Notes under the pieces: generated by a model
Told to the model about the DNA's origin: nothing
What the model saw: only the letters and a program-made list of their open reading frames with translations
The model's database searches: none
Program-made: the position numbers and the translations under genes
Part shown: positions 50,801 to 59,090 of the stretch, piece by piece
Layout: the number at the start of each line of letters is the position of its first letter
Position numbering within the stretch: the first letter of the stretch is position 1
NCBI GenBank assembly: GCA_963576735.1
Contig: OY755184.1
Location: 5,332,001-5,396,000 of the forward strand
Reading direction: 5' to 3'
DNA length: 64,000 nt
Source: Bedellia somnulentella
Lineage: Eukaryota; Arthropoda; Insecta; Lepidoptera; Bedelliidae

Positions 50801-53800
50801 ACAACTATGGCAGTGATTATTATTACTATCATTATCATTAACGGTGCGTCCGTGTCCTCGTAACAGTTTGTTTAAATATATTTCCTCTTTATAATATATA
50901 TATAAAAACTACAAATGTATATATACGAGTATAACTAAATAGCAACGGAGGTTGTAACTTTGCCTTCTGTCATAAAAGACCACAGCTTAATTCTAGCGTA
51001 AAATGTTTCATTGTGGTTTTCGCAGCACTGTGTAAGTGAAGGCTAAAAATAGTACTGCCTCATTTTTTACGTTTCATGGTACACCTTTCATGTGCTTTAA
51101 TTAGGTGATTGGCAATTCGTCACAACGTACACTTTGTTAACAAATTTTCTCGATTTCGAGCGCTTAATGACGGGGTGGATGCATAATTCTGAAGCTCTGA
51201 CTAAGGAAATTAATTGAGTTAAACGAGTAAGGTAATGGGGTTTTCGGTCATTATTCCTTAAGGAATAATGGTAGGTACAATGGTAGGTTCGATCACGACA
51301 TGTAATTTCTTATGACACTAAGCAATGTCCACCTGATCACTGTGCCAAATTTTGTTGAAATGTTTCAAAGGAGTTCGATACAAAAAAGTCGCCTACCTGC
51401 GTATAAGAGGTAATACAATCATATTTCTGATAGATTTGCCAGAAGTTTCTCGTGTATAAATCTCATTAACTAAAATGTTTAATAGCCAAATTATCAGTTA
51501 TTACCAAACAGTAGCCGTGAATTAAGTCAATTAGAAACATAATAATCGCACAGATAGATTACACAGCTTTCTGTGACCGCGAATCCGAGGTGTAGAATCG
51601 GTAATAAAATGTGAATATTTCGCAAGTTTGGCGCAGCGTGACGGTGTCGAAATATATAGATGCCACGAGATAATTAATATACAAGGCTTTTAAATATTTG
51701 GCAAATACCCTATAACCGCCTATATTATAATAGAAATACTTTTATTATTGTTTTCTTAAAATCACGAGACATGGAACGAGTTTATATTATCCACTTTTGT
51801 TTTGCCTGCGGTCACATATGTTAAGTTTTAGTTCTAACGATGAAGGTTTACTTGTAGAAAAATATTCGAACCCTAATGAAAGCCACACAGGTGTAGGCGC
51901 CACCAGTGATTTATTTTATACTATGATCCAGCTGTCCCATTTACGTGTGATGCTAATATAATAGAAAAATCAAAATACTACAATAAAAATGTGGTAAAGC
52001 AACACTTAATTCTATACGATGCAAACACTTTCCAACATAAAATAATACATCGTATATTTCGGAGTAGTTAGATCCCGATCGTGACCATACACGTGATTTT
52101 TAAGTATATAGGTATAATAAATTGGATATGAATATCATTATTATGTTCGCTATTACACTGACCCAATGCGGTCATATTAAATCGGTCATGACATTCAAAA
52201 TGCGGTCGACCACGTTTCCACCATCAACAGATGACGTTCCTACATGAATTAGCGATCACCAATGTATGTATCATATCACACAAATAGGGAAAATACATCG
52301 TTCACGTGTTCTCCAGCGTGCTGGATCGAACTACGCCGCCGCAAATTTTTTCATTGGCAATAAGTATATGGTATGTTGGAGTTCAATTGGAAGATTGCCT
52401 TTAGTGTGGGACGGCAATTCTTCAACGAGCCGAGGATATCCTTCCAGAAAAACCGAGCCGGCCAAACCACGGTACAATGTACTCTCGCGACCTATAGACA
52501 CAGTTAGGCGAACTGAGCAGCGGATGGGCAATTTTTTTCAATCAATATTCCTTCTTGTACTGGTGTCAAGGATTCGATTTAACCAGTCCCTTATCGGTAT
52601 TTACTGCGACATTTTAACTTGTTACAGCGTCCTCATGGCAACAGTCATGGATTCAAAGTTAATGCTAATATCAGTAAATTTGTGGAATAAAATAATTGGT
52701 AGAAAGATTTCATGAGAACATTTAAATGCCCATATGAACAATATCCTTAACTAAGAAACGAAAACCCTATTTCAAAATACAAATATTCGTTCTTAGACGG
52801 CATCGAACCAGCAAACTCAAAACCCTTCTACTTTTCTACAAAACCCAAATCTGCAAGCAAATGTTTCTACCGCACAAATTTAAACATCTTAAAACTAAAT
52901 GTCAACGCATTCCCAATACAGCATCCTATCAATCCGAGATGCAACAGTTGCGATGTATTTCAATGAAATAATGATGCAGTGAAGTATTGCATGCAGCATT
53001 ACGCAGTAATCTTGACAAGTTAAAAGGTAACATCTGCCATCGCCTCGGCGAATGTTACGAAACCGGCTACGTAACTTGAACTTGATTCTGAGCTGGCCGT
53101 CGCGGTCACGATCATTTTTTTATGACATTTACGTAAAAACAACCTTACTGAGGTTATTTTGGACTTGTAGGACTAAGTGATAGGTCTTATTGATATAGTT
53201 TATTAGAAGGCATTGAGATATTTGACTTGTAACAAAGTTTTGAGCCTAGAACGGTGACGATGCTCAACCTGATTTTAGTGAATACATATAATGTTATATC
53301 GAATGAATATGACGACTTTCAAAGAGTACTGGTGGATCCAATGTTCAAAGCAACACCATTACTGCTTAATTTTAATGTAACAAACCTAAATATACTCAAA
53401 CCTATAAATCCACAAAAAGGGTAGCCAGAGCTTCAGAATGAGAAAATTTGCAGCCATTTTTGGAAAAGGAAAAGATTGTTTTTGAATAAAGGATGGCCAC
53501 CGCCGCCACTTCACAGTTTTTTTTAAGTTGTAAGTAATGTGTATTTGTTCACAATAATGATACTGTCCTCGTCACTTTTTTTTAAAAGTTCCAAGAAAGC
53601 ATATCTACATAAAACGGGAACCTAATTCGGAAAGTGAATTTACTATAATAAAGCCCTGATTACCCAAATAAGAAAACATTGTCTGGTCTGCCCCATCTCT
53701 TTGCATGGGTGCCATACGAAGAAAATAATTTGAAACCGATGACAATGTATATGGAAACCCATAACCAACGATTCTTTATTAACTTCGTATAAAATATAGA

Positions 53801-56800
53801 TAAATATTTTTCCTATACTCAAACTACCCATATCTGGAATACTATGCGTGAGTATATATAGGTAATAGCATAGAAAATAAGTAAAAAGATGAGAAATAAA
53901 CATACATTAGATACCAACCCAATAGATTTCCAGCAGAAATTCTGAAAAATATTAGTCAACATAGGAAGATAAGAAGAAGGGGTATTTTACCTTTTGGTTG
54001 CCATCTAAATTTAATTCAAATTATTTTTTGACGTTGTTTTGGGTTTGGTGATAGTTTATAAAAACTTGTACCGATATTAACTAGAATTGTGTTTTAATGC
54101 AAAACAATTCAAAATACATATTTCACGTTTAAACGCATGTGCAGTAAACAATTCATCACCATACAAACTCATGCATACAGGGAAATGTCCATCAAAATAT
54201 AATTTAGACGTGAAGCCATTGTCATAAATCATAATTACCGTAAATAGCTGAGAAAATTCTATATTCATACAAGAGCCAGGTTTACCGTACCACACTTAAT
54301 ATTTCTAATAGGATAATAACACCACATATAGCCGCTATCATCGTACAGAATGCAGATTAAATTGATGCTAGAAAGTCTCATTTAACGAGCTTTTAGTTTA
54401 TAAAAGTTATATTTAGAAATGCTAGGTCATCTCCGCTCTTAACATAATTGCGGACGAGACCATAATCTATTTATTAGCGGCGCCAGACAACATTCCTGTC
54501 CAGGAATATTTTATGATGGACATTATACCTGTCTAGGACAGAAATAGAACTAAGATCGTCTAGTCCTAACAGGAAAGTGCAGTGGACTGCAAAAAAATAT
54601 GTCATTAATGCGTATACATCATCATTAAAGCTCCGATAGAAATCTATTGCGGGAATACACGTTTTCATGAAGCGGCATATTAGCACAGCCTTGAGGCACC
54701 TATTATGCAAACATTGACCCTTTACCCGCTTATGGAAGCAGGAACTTGACAGTTAATAGTGGGCTACTTAAACAATTTACATTTAGACTTGAGATCTGTG
54801 GGAATGGAGACTGTTAAACGAAACGATCCCTAGGATACCCAGCCCTAGGCAAGTTCAGTTTTAATAGGAAAATTGATCCTAACCGTCAGTAACGTGACTG
54901 TGTTAATGTAACCCACGGTTTAGAGCGTAACATTGACCTCACAAGCATCACGATTATCTCTATATTAGCATTAACCACAACATGCCCATTATTATATTCG
55001 AATGAAACCGCTAAGGCCACCTTTTTTATTGTTTCAGAATGAAAGTACTTATACTCATCCTGGCTCTGGCCGCAGTTGCTTTAAGTAAGCCAGTTGCCCA
55101 AAACCAAGAAGAGGCATTGGACTCTTCTCAGCCACCTGCTATTCCATCAGCAGTGAAGACTCAAAATGACCCAGCCCCCGCACCTCCAGCAACGGAAGCT
55201 GCTTCTTTAGAAAGTAGCACCCCAAAACCACAGGAAGAAAAAAAACCTGAAGTCGATGCAATTAAAAAAACGGAAGAACCAAAAAAAGTAACGGACGAAA
55301 TAAAAGCTACTTCCGAAGCTAGCTTACCAGAATCTCGGAATGTAGAAGAGAAAAAAGAAACGAAGCAACCTGAAGCCGAGGCAACTAAAGTCCCTGAAGA
55401 AAAGCCAGAGGAAAAGCCACAGTTGAAAGAGGTTAAACCTGAAAGCGAAACTAGCAAACCAGAAGAATTGCCCAAAGTTGACTTAATTAAGGCCGCAAAT
55501 AACCCCGCAGGTTTGGCCGATGACAGTTTGACAGCTCAAACTGCCGAAACAAAGAAACAAGAAAATGAACAACCAGCCGCAGCTGAACAAAAACAAGAGG
55601 CTAAACCCATTGAAAAAGTAAAGGATGTCATTGAAGCAAACGATAGCCTCAGAGTTCTTCGAGACACAGTTGATGACAAAAAACCTGAATCTGCTAAAAC
55701 ACCAGAAGAAGCCAAAGTCACTCCAGTGAGCCCAAAAGAGGAAGCTAAAAAAGAAGAACCAAAAACTACACTTGAACCAGCCAAATCAGAGGAGAAAGTG
55801 ACCGAAAAACCTGAGGGCAAATCAGTGCCCGAAGAGAAACCAGTTGAGGTACCCTCCGCAGTTGAAGCAAAACCCACTGAAGCTTCAGCCATACCTGCTG
55901 AGGTAAAGACTGAAAAGGCAGAAGAGATCCCTAAGCCGGAGCTGAAAAAAGATGAGAAAACCGACGAAACCAAACCCGAACCGAAACCCGAAGAGAAGTC
56001 GCAGAAGCCTGAAGAACCTAAAAAGCTCGAAGAACCTAAAAAGCCTTCAGAAGAAAAACCAAAACCAGTAGAAGAGAAACCATCAAACGACGAGCCGTCA
56101 AGTTCAGAGGAGAGCAGTGAGAGTAATGAACATGACAACAGCGGAGAGAAAAACTCTGAAGAGGGTTCTACAGAATCTGACTAAACGTTGTATCTCAATA
56201 TTCTAAATGAATGGGAAGTGGTCAGCTAGGATGGCAGGCTTATGTCGACTATCCCCTCGACATGCGCCCCCTGTCCCCTCTTACCTTCGCGTCGATTGTT
56301 TGCTGCTTGTTATGATTGTGAATGAGTGTGGCAGTTTGATGCGTACGTATTTAATGTGCTAGAGACTTATTTAGTAAACGCTGATCCATATGATGCCTTA
56401 ATAATGTAGTATAGGTAAGATATGAAAAGCAGATATTTAAAGAACGTAGTTTTAATATAATTTTTTAAACAAGTGTTTTCTTTTTTTCACTCATATATCC
56501 AAACACGGAAAATAAGATTGTTTTTGTGCAACACACATTCACTTACACTACCGGCATAAGTCACTGCTTTGTAAAGCTTTTCCTCAGCCATTTTGAAAGG
56601 GGAACAGATGGGGAAAATATATTCATACATATACTCACGGCTATAAATATCTAGAGGAGGTAGCCAGAGCTTCAGAATAAAAACTTCAGCCACTTTTGGA
56701 TGTTGATGAGTCCAACCGCATCGCCAAAAAATCACTTAAAAAGCCCCAAAACCCTTAGCCGTCTCTTACGAACAACCACGGGAAGAAATGGGGTAGTGCT

Positions 56801-58303
56801 ATTCTAAGCTGGACACTACACAGCTAATGGGGATAAATATATTTGGTAATTGGTTAAACAAAGAGATTACTCATCCACCGCAATTCCTGGAAACTTTAAT
56901 TAGGTATCCTAGTGATATTTAAAGCGATATCACATGAAACATACAATAAATGCAACAACCATCTATCATGCAGGAAACGTGGGTTCAAATCTGGGCATAC
57001 ACCAGTGTTTCACTTATAATTCTAAAGTCGTGTGTGTGGTTTATTTATCATGGTTGTATGACTATCATATATAATGTGACTGAAAACATCGTCTGTATTC
57101 TTACAAAACGGCGATATCGGCCGCCTATCACGTGAGTAGACCTTTCAAGCAAGCGTGGATGCAATGAACATGAACACCATTTAACAATAATTTCACGATA
57201 TGTTCATAATTAGTAGTACCTCTCAGAAGCCTTCGGGCATATAAGGAGTGTACTTTTGAATACACGCCCCGTGACTCATCACACGCCTTGTTCTGTGTTC
57301 TTTCAACTCAGGATAAAACATATTTTTTTAGTAATTATAGGAGGCAAGTAAGGTATTTGGGGCTTCTGAAATTATAGATGACTGCTGCGTTTAGAACCGA
57401 ATAGAAAGAATATTACGAGACTTATCTCTAGATATATCTTATCTCAAAAAAACTTATGATAATTAAACGATTGGAAATAAACTAATAATACACAATGGCA
57501 ACATCCTAATTATTATTATCATTTTGACCGGAAGAAACGTAAACTAATAAAAACTACCTAAGCATTAAAATGTTTGACCTATTCTGCTTCCAAAATTAGA
57601 TAAAATCATAAATTGCACCAACTCTGTAGTTTATAAAAACTAATATGACTCAATTAAAGTCAATAATTAGGGATGGCATCGTGACGAAACTCAAATCGCC
57701 GAGTTAGAGCCTAAACGCTAAGGGTTTTCGCAATTAGCCAGGCATGGCGAGCCATTGAACGTGGAACAAGTGGCCATCATTAAATGAACAACATGATTGT
57801 AACCAAGGGATAGGACACTCAAAAAACGTCTTCCTTACTTGCTTAATAGTTTGCCTATGGAAATTTGAAGCGAACCTTAACTAGTTAGGTTTAAAGCTAA
57901 ACTGAAGACCTTTTATCTAAATTCTTTAGTTTAAGGATCTTAGTTATTATATTTCTTAAGATAATGTTTCGATGGCTGTCAGTGACGGCTAGGGTATATA
58001 ATAGATAGTTAAGTGTATTGTGCGCAGTAATCAAATGGTAAGGGTACAATCAGGTCCAGTATATGCTGAACCATTACCGAGGCCCTGGTAGTAAGTTTAT
58101 CAGCCGCGTCGTTTTCTAAAGGTCACCTTTTGGAAAACGTAAAATTTCCCCTTATCCATTGAAGGGTTGGTGTTTGGGCGGACAAGCCTTACGGAATAAA
58201 ACAAGCATACTTACTTCACCAGTCAGCATGCGGCAAGCCACCACTCCCAAAGACCACCAGTCCACAGCATGACCATATGGCTCACCACGCAATATCTCCG
58301 GAG
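23707..58303 (-). CDS. AGC-type Ser/Thr protein kinase, C-terminal half (perhaps S6KL-like)
   Basis: Four exons join in frame with matching phases: 58303-58215, 28150-28047, 24559-24355, 23811-23707. The first holds the activation-segment end and helix F ([20 protein letters not shown]), with the Ala of APE split across the intron. The next encodes an acidic loop insert, [13 protein letters not shown]. Then [20 protein letters not shown] is the kinase subdomain XI, followed by [14 protein letters not shown] and [11 protein letters not shown], like an AGC C-terminal tail. ATP-binding and DFG exons were not found between 58.3 and 63.5 kb and may lie outside. The 30-kb intron holds the secreted-protein gene on the other strand. 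Kinase identity is strong; the S6KL comparison is from memory and weak. Confidence 0.8.
23915..24075 (-). repeat. SINE 3' part (R3 family)
   Basis: Shares GATAGTAGCCGGGAC and GTGCCCTCCGAAGCA with 40555-40795 and 42690-42880. The border at 23930 is a CACCCTATATATATATACAG hairpin. Confidence 0.55.
24355..24559 (-). CDS. Kinase gene, exon with end of catalytic domain
   Basis: 205 bases between TTTGTTTCAG and a weaker donor GTCTGA. The first base completes a Met codon from the previous exon. Contains the [11 protein letters not shown] motif. Confidence 0.8.
24578..24700 (+). repeat. LINE 3'-end fragment (TATG-tail family)
   Basis: GAGAGGTTTGTCAGGATCGT to GGGAACTAATGGCGTGAGTA, then a TATG-rich tail. 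Inserted in the kinase intron. Confidence 0.65.
25064..25313 (+). repeat. TATG-tail repeat (R1), well-preserved copy
   Basis: Runs from GTGTAGTGTCGGCTTAGAAT to TAGCCGTGAGTATATGTATG plus TATG units. About 250 bases. Taken as a reference copy of the most abundant repeat in the window. Confidence 0.85.
25389..25760 (-). pseudogene. Helitron helicase (Pif1-like), C-terminal fragment
   Basis: Contains [18 protein letters not shown], then [19 protein letters not shown] and the helicase motifs [13 protein letters not shown] and [10 protein letters not shown]. These belong to the last third of Rep-helicase proteins of Helitrons. The open frame extends upstream to 25883 but is not recognisable there. 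The N-terminal two thirds, with Rep and Walker boxes, are absent. Confidence 0.9.
26460..27820. other. Intron sequence with decayed R1 copies
   Basis: Weak R1 similarity at 26466-26640 and 27235-27310. Otherwise AT-rich without exon signals. Confidence 0.4.
27828..28035 (+). repeat. tRNA-derived SINE, second family
   Basis: Head GTGGCCCAGTGGATAGGTGA (A box) and GGGTTCGATCCC (B box), body with CATAACACAAG, AT-rich tail. A minus copy lies at 60190-60378 and a 3' piece at 43945-44060. It ends only a few bases from the kinase insert exon. Confidence 0.8.
28047..28150 (-). CDS. Kinase gene, insert exon
   Basis: 104 bases between TTAATTTTCAG and donor GTAAGC. Encodes [15 protein letters not shown] and an acidic stretch. 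Entry phase 0 and exit phase 2 fit both neighbours. Confidence 0.75.
28763..29640 (+). pseudogene. Mariner transposon, 3'-truncated
   Basis: Left terminal repeat CGAGGGGCATACCAATAGAA follows a TA. The transposase starts at 28959 ([19 protein letters not shown]) with both helix-turn-helix units, then a stop at VRAVE. The middle part resumes from 29264 with [17 protein letters not shown] (first catalytic Asp) up to [12 protein letters not shown]. The catalytic second half and right end are missing. Same family as 21395-22053. Confidence 0.88.
30868..31105 (-). repeat. TATG-tail repeat (R1) copy
   Basis: Starts CATACATTAATATACTCACA and carries the GGGATAGCCAGAG block. Diverged. Confidence 0.65.
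31361..31590 (+). repeat. TATG-tail repeat (R1), diverged copy
   Basis: GTGTAGTGTCGGTTTGGAAT head, weak body, no tail. It collides with the next copy near 31575. Confidence 0.6.
31575..31918 (-). repeat. TATG-tail repeat (R1) interrupted by a MITE
   Basis: AGGGGTAGCTAGAGCTTAAG at the left, GGGTAGTGACATTCTAAGCC at the right. The MITE at 31723-31861 splits it and duplicates TA. Confidence 0.75.
31723..31861. mobile_element. 139-bp TA-flanked MITE, copy 1
   Basis: Almost entirely palindromic: CGCCCGATTTCTGAATTGAG at one end, its complement at the other. TA duplicated on both sides, with the empty site known from other R1 copies. Likely Tc1/mariner-mobilised. Confidence 0.85.
32135..32270 (+). 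repeat. TATG-tail repeat (R1), 3' part
   Basis: AATGTGGCTGAGGAGTTTCT, TTTATGGCCGTGAGTGTATG and TATG units. Confidence 0.7.
32672..32910 (-). repeat. Two R1 fragments joined tail-out
   Basis: 32672-32838 is minus, with its tail at the left. 32839-32910 is plus and ends GGCCGTGAGTACATGTATG. The two are fused within a CCCAAAAATCC stretch. Confidence 0.65.
33087..33225. mobile_element. 139-bp TA-flanked MITE, copy 2
   Basis: Same length and terminal repeats (TCGCCCGATTTCTG) as 31723-31861, with TA on both sides. Only a few substitutions, so both moved rather recently. Confidence 0.85.
33474..33613 (+). mobile_element. 140-bp MITE with GGGCAAGCACGAG ends, copy 1
   Basis: Ends AAGGCAAGCACGAGC and GCTCGTGCTTGCCCTT. 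Internal TATCGACACGATAACGGTTA. Near-identical to 41418-41556 in opposite orientation. Confidence 0.8.
33677..33930 (-). repeat. TATG-tail repeat (R1) copy
   Basis: ACATACATACATATATTCAC tail at the left, CCGACACTACACAGCT at the right. Full length. Confidence 0.8.
33940..35330. other. Intron sequence with small repeat scraps
   Basis: R1-like pieces at 34790-34860 and 34885-34980, and a LINE-end piece at 34430-34500. No exon. Confidence 0.4.
35336..35505 (+). repeat. TATG-tail repeat (R1), shortened copy
   Basis: GTAGTGTCGGCTTAAAATAG head, then an internal deletion and a short GTATGTATGT end. Confidence 0.55.
35560..36150. mobile_element. Fold-back element with 200-bp arms
   Basis: 35560-35761 and 35949-36150 are inverted copies with outer ends AAAAGAAAACCGACTTCAAA. 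The interior is about 190 bases. No reading frame. Confidence 0.82.
36395..36508 (-). repeat. SINE fragment (family of 13271)
   Basis: Reverse complement with GCCGAATATCTCTGAAGGGG and CAGAGTACCCACGATT. Cut by the fold-back at 36511. Confidence 0.7.
36511..37131. mobile_element. 0.6-kb fold-back with repeated GGCTNA motifs
   Basis: Ends ATATGTCGCAGCCAACTGG and complement. Each end region carries many short copies of a (A)GCCA/GGCTAA motif, such as CAGCTGACAAAGCAGCTAGC. AT-rich unstructured middle. Non-autonomous, superfamily not determined. Confidence 0.75.
37144..37280. mobile_element. Small imperfect MITE
   Basis: GGGTAACACTC at the left and GTGTGATAACCC at the right, with pairing AGCAAGTAAAC/GTTCACTTGCT inside. 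About 137 bases. Confidence 0.55.
38116..38283 (+). pseudogene. LINE 3' end with the last 43 codons and (TATG)n tail
   Basis: An open frame (from 38116) contains [38 protein letters not shown] and a stop. GGCGTGAGAATATGTATG and TATG units follow directly. The CQDRTKWR..V pattern resembles the very C-terminus of insect non-LTR retrotransposon polyproteins. A 5'-truncated insertion, best copy of this family here. Confidence 0.7.
38346..38575. mobile_element. 230-bp fold-back element
   Basis: GAAGAAGCAATACACTTTTT at the left matches the complement AAAAAGAGTATTGCTCC at the right. GCGGTGATGCG pairs with CGCATCACCGC. Confidence 0.7.
38709..38752. repeat. Perfect 21-bp hairpin
   Basis: 38709-38729 pairs completely with 38732-38752, with a loop of two bases. 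AT-rich. Confidence 0.9.
39059..39904. mobile_element. 0.85-kb element with GGAGGGCAATTCTC ends
   Basis: Terminal repeats CCTGGAGGGCAATTCTC and complement. End regions hold repeated ATATCG/GATATC-like words and a second TTCTCGCACACGGTAG copy on the left. No transposase frame. Confidence 0.65.
40007..40085 (+). repeat. SINE fragment (family of 13271)
   Basis: CCTCTGCCAACCCCTTCCGG and CACGGCGTGAAC. Confidence 0.7.
40555..40795 (-). repeat. SINE, R3 family
   Basis: B-box-like GATTCGAGCC on the minus strand near 40730, body GTGCCCTCCGAAGCA and ATGATAGTAGCCGAGAC. Confidence 0.55.
41418..41556 (-). mobile_element. 140-bp MITE with GGGCAAGCACGAG ends, copy 2
   Basis: Inverted relative to 33474-33613 and nearly identical to it. 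Confidence 0.8.
42098..42333 (-). mobile_element. Short non-autonomous Helitron
   Basis: On the minus strand A|TCTAATATATAAAATTC to AAACAACGTTT hairpin, GCCGGGTCAG, CTAG|T. Only 236 bases. A scrap of a related sequence lies at about 32625-32660. Confidence 0.75.
42420..42575. repeat. tRNA-like hairpin element
   Basis: AATAAATAAAGGA arms around GGCGGGATTCCAACCCGC and GGGGGCGTATACCCG. Tail TAATAATCCCCACATGAGG then TTCATGAACAAA, shared with 49930-50185. Confidence 0.6.
42690..42880 (-). repeat. SINE, R3 family
   Basis: B-box-like GGGTTCGATTCTC on the minus strand and AATAGCCGGGACCGACGGC. Confidence 0.55.
42888..43128 (-). repeat. TATG-tail repeat (R1) copy
   Basis: CATACATACATATACTGACG at the left, GCCGACACTATACAGC at the right, with a small insertion near 42930. 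Confidence 0.75.
43280..43400 (+). repeat. LINE 3'-end fragment (TATG-tail family)
   Basis: GAAGAATAAAAGAGCATGTA and GAACGAAGCTAGAGAGG. Truncated before the tail. Confidence 0.7.
43405..43668 (-). repeat. TATG-tail repeat (R1), full-length copy
   Basis: Tail ATACATACATATACTACATG at the left, GCCGACACTACACAGCTA at the right. Confidence 0.85.
43945..44060 (+). repeat. SINE 3' piece (family of 27828)
   Basis: ATCCCATAATACAAG, GTGTTATGGGG and TATAATATGTCCGTATATAT. Confidence 0.5.
44397..44408 (+). promoter_or_regulatory. TATA box of the secreted-protein gene
   Basis: GTATATATAAGGC, preceded by a GC-rich patch (44290-44395) unlike its surroundings. It lies about 30 bases before the presumed start of the non-coding exon. 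Confidence 0.55.
44430..44534 (+). other. Non-coding first exon (5' UTR) of the secreted-protein gene
   Basis: Follows the TATA box and ends at the strong donor CAG|GTAAGC (44534/44535). There is no ATG in it. It would join the acceptor at 55037, one base before the start codon. No other gene start fits between. The link is inferred. Confidence 0.5.
45890..46150 (+). repeat. TATG-tail repeat (R1), diverged copy
   Basis: CCCCATTTCTTTTCCTGGGT to TTTATAGCTGGGAGTATAAG. Confidence 0.6.
46494..46745 (+). repeat. TATG-tail repeat (R1), full-length copy
   Basis: GCTGTGTAGTGTCGGCTTAG to GTGAGTATATGTATGTATGT. Very similar to 25064-25313. Confidence 0.85.
46750..47440. other. Intron sequence, nothing recognised
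   Basis: AT-rich, with no repeat border or exon seen. Confidence 0.4.
47445..47560 (-). repeat. LINE 3'-end fragment (TATG-tail family)
   Basis: TTCCTATTGGGGTAGGCAGA and CTCTAGCTTCGTTTACATCC. Confidence 0.65.
47570..49920. other. Intron sequence, nothing recognised
   Basis: A slightly GC-richer patch at 49430-49640 has an open minus frame (71 codons) without a known motif. Confidence 0.35.
49930..50185 (+). repeat. tRNA-like element, longest copy
   Basis: Core with a D-arm-like GCTCAATTTGCAGAGC, anticodon-like GGGGGCGTATACCCGC and T-arm GCGGGTTCGATTCCCGC. GAGATTTTTCTTTCC follows. The tail motif TTCATGAAAACCTCATGCGG lies before it. The acceptor stem is not closed, so it is not a tRNA gene. 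Confidence 0.65.
50222..50475 (-). repeat. TATG-tail repeat (R1), full-length copy
   Basis: TACATACATATACATATACT tail at the left, GCCGACACTACACGGC at the right. Confidence 0.85.
50480..55030. other. Intron sequence, mostly featureless
   Basis: Weak R1 traces at 51020-51200 and 53400-53480. A 149-codon frame at 52266-52715 is not recognised and has no supporting signal. Confidence 0.4.
55039..56184 (+). CDS. Secreted Pro/Glu/Lys-rich low-complexity protein
   Basis: One exon encodes 381 residues. The first 16-17 form a clear signal peptide ([16 protein letters not shown]). The rest is almost wholly Glu, Lys, Pro, Ala, Ser and Thr, with irregular EEKP, KPEE and EEPKK repeats and no Cys. The C-terminus is acidic and serine-rich ([13 protein letters not shown]). 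It should be disordered and extracellular. The acceptor TTGTTTCAG ends one base before the ATG, so a 5' UTR exon lies upstream, probably at 44430-44534. The gene sits in the kinase intron on the opposite strand. No known domain is seen; a role in hemolymph, silk or matrix is only a guess. Confidence 0.88.
   Translation: MKVLILILALAAVALSKPVAQNQEEALDSSQPPAIPSAVKTQNDPAPAPPATEAASLESSTPKPQEEKKPEVDAIKKTEEPKKVTDEIKATSEASLPESRNVEEKKETKQPEAEATKVPEEKPEEKPQLKEVKPESETSKPEELPKVDLIKAANNPAGLADDSLTAQTAETKKQENEQPAAAEQKQEAKPIEKVKDVIEANDSLRVLRDTVDDKKPESAKTPEEAKVTPVSPKEEAKKEEPKTTLEPAKSEEKVTEKPEGKSVPEEKPVEVPSAVEAKPTEASAIPAEVKTEKAEEIPKPELKKDEKTDETKPEPKPEEKSQKPEEPKKLEEPKKPSEEKPKPVEEKPSNDEPSSSEESSESNEHDNSGEKNSEEGSTESD
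56622..56827 (-). repeat. TATG-tail repeat (R1) copy
   Basis: TTCATACATATACTCACGGC at the left, GGACACTACACAGC at the right, with a small internal deletion. It lies just past the secreted-protein gene. Confidence 0.75.
56945..57265 (+). repeat. SINE, diverged copy (family of 13271)
   Basis: GGGTTCAAATCTGGG B box, TTTATCATGGTTGT, ACAAAACGGCGATA and CTATCACGTGAG in the same order as the reference. Confidence 0.7.
58215..58303 (-). CDS. Kinase gene, APE/DWWSLG exon
   Basis: 89 bases between TTTGTTGTAG and donor GTAAGTATG. The most conserved exon; it identifies the gene as a protein kinase. Confidence 0.88.
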
Positions 58304-58973
58304 CTACAACAAATACATTGATTATTACAAATAGCAATATTATTTGTACCAGTATATAATAAAATAGAATGGCAGGCAAATTTCAGAACCAAGTTAGTTG
58401 TTTAATTTTTGTTGGTTTATTATAATATGAGTAATCGATATTAATTATTTTTTGCCAATTACAATTACAATAAGTGATAGTCATAAATCTTGAGTTTACT
58501 AACCAAATTTCCATAGCTTTCTTTACGGTCTAAATTAACTTATTATTAACTAAATATTTTATTAGAACTTGGTTCCGACATAGGACTCCATTGAATATAA
58601 ATCCCATCCACACTTCTTGTGCTCACGTCACTGACATTCCTTTCCATTCATACACCACGTGTATACAATATTTCAAATATAATAAACAAGAATATTTACT
58701 TTGTCACATGAAGAAAGGAATCTCCTGAAGTGTAGCACACGAAGTTCGCCGATGGTACACAGAAGTTAAATTTTGAAATCAATTGTAAATAATTCTGAAG
58801 TTTAAGATTTTCTTATAATGAGGAAGTAATGTTCACAAGCACTCCTGTTTTGGTAGGAGTAAACTACTGGAGAACCCACTCTGGTGAGGATATAATAGGT
58901 TTGATTAATTACTACAAGTAGCACGATTGGAGTGTTCATGGATCATAAGAATCAATGGGTAAGAACACATTGA

Positions 58974-59090
58974 GATGTGTATTGTCGGCTGAGAATAGAC
59001 CTACCCCATTTCTACCCATGTGTGTTCGTAAGAGGCGACTAAGGGTATTTGAGCCTTTTAAGAGGCCTGTTGGGATTCGGTATCAAAAAT
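58974..59090 (+). repeat. TATG-tail repeat (R1), 5' part
   Basis: ATTGTCGGCTGAGAATAGAC and CGTAAGAGGCGACTAAGGGT. No tail. Confidence 0.65.

Noticed and set aside
52266..52715. 149-codon frame
   Set aside because: Not recognisable, no splice or promoter signals, and an overlapping frame on the other strand is equally open.
55161..56138. Long Ser/Gly/Phe-rich frames opposite the secreted-protein gene
   Set aside because: Shadows of the GAA/AAA/CCA-rich coding strand; they have no signal of their own.
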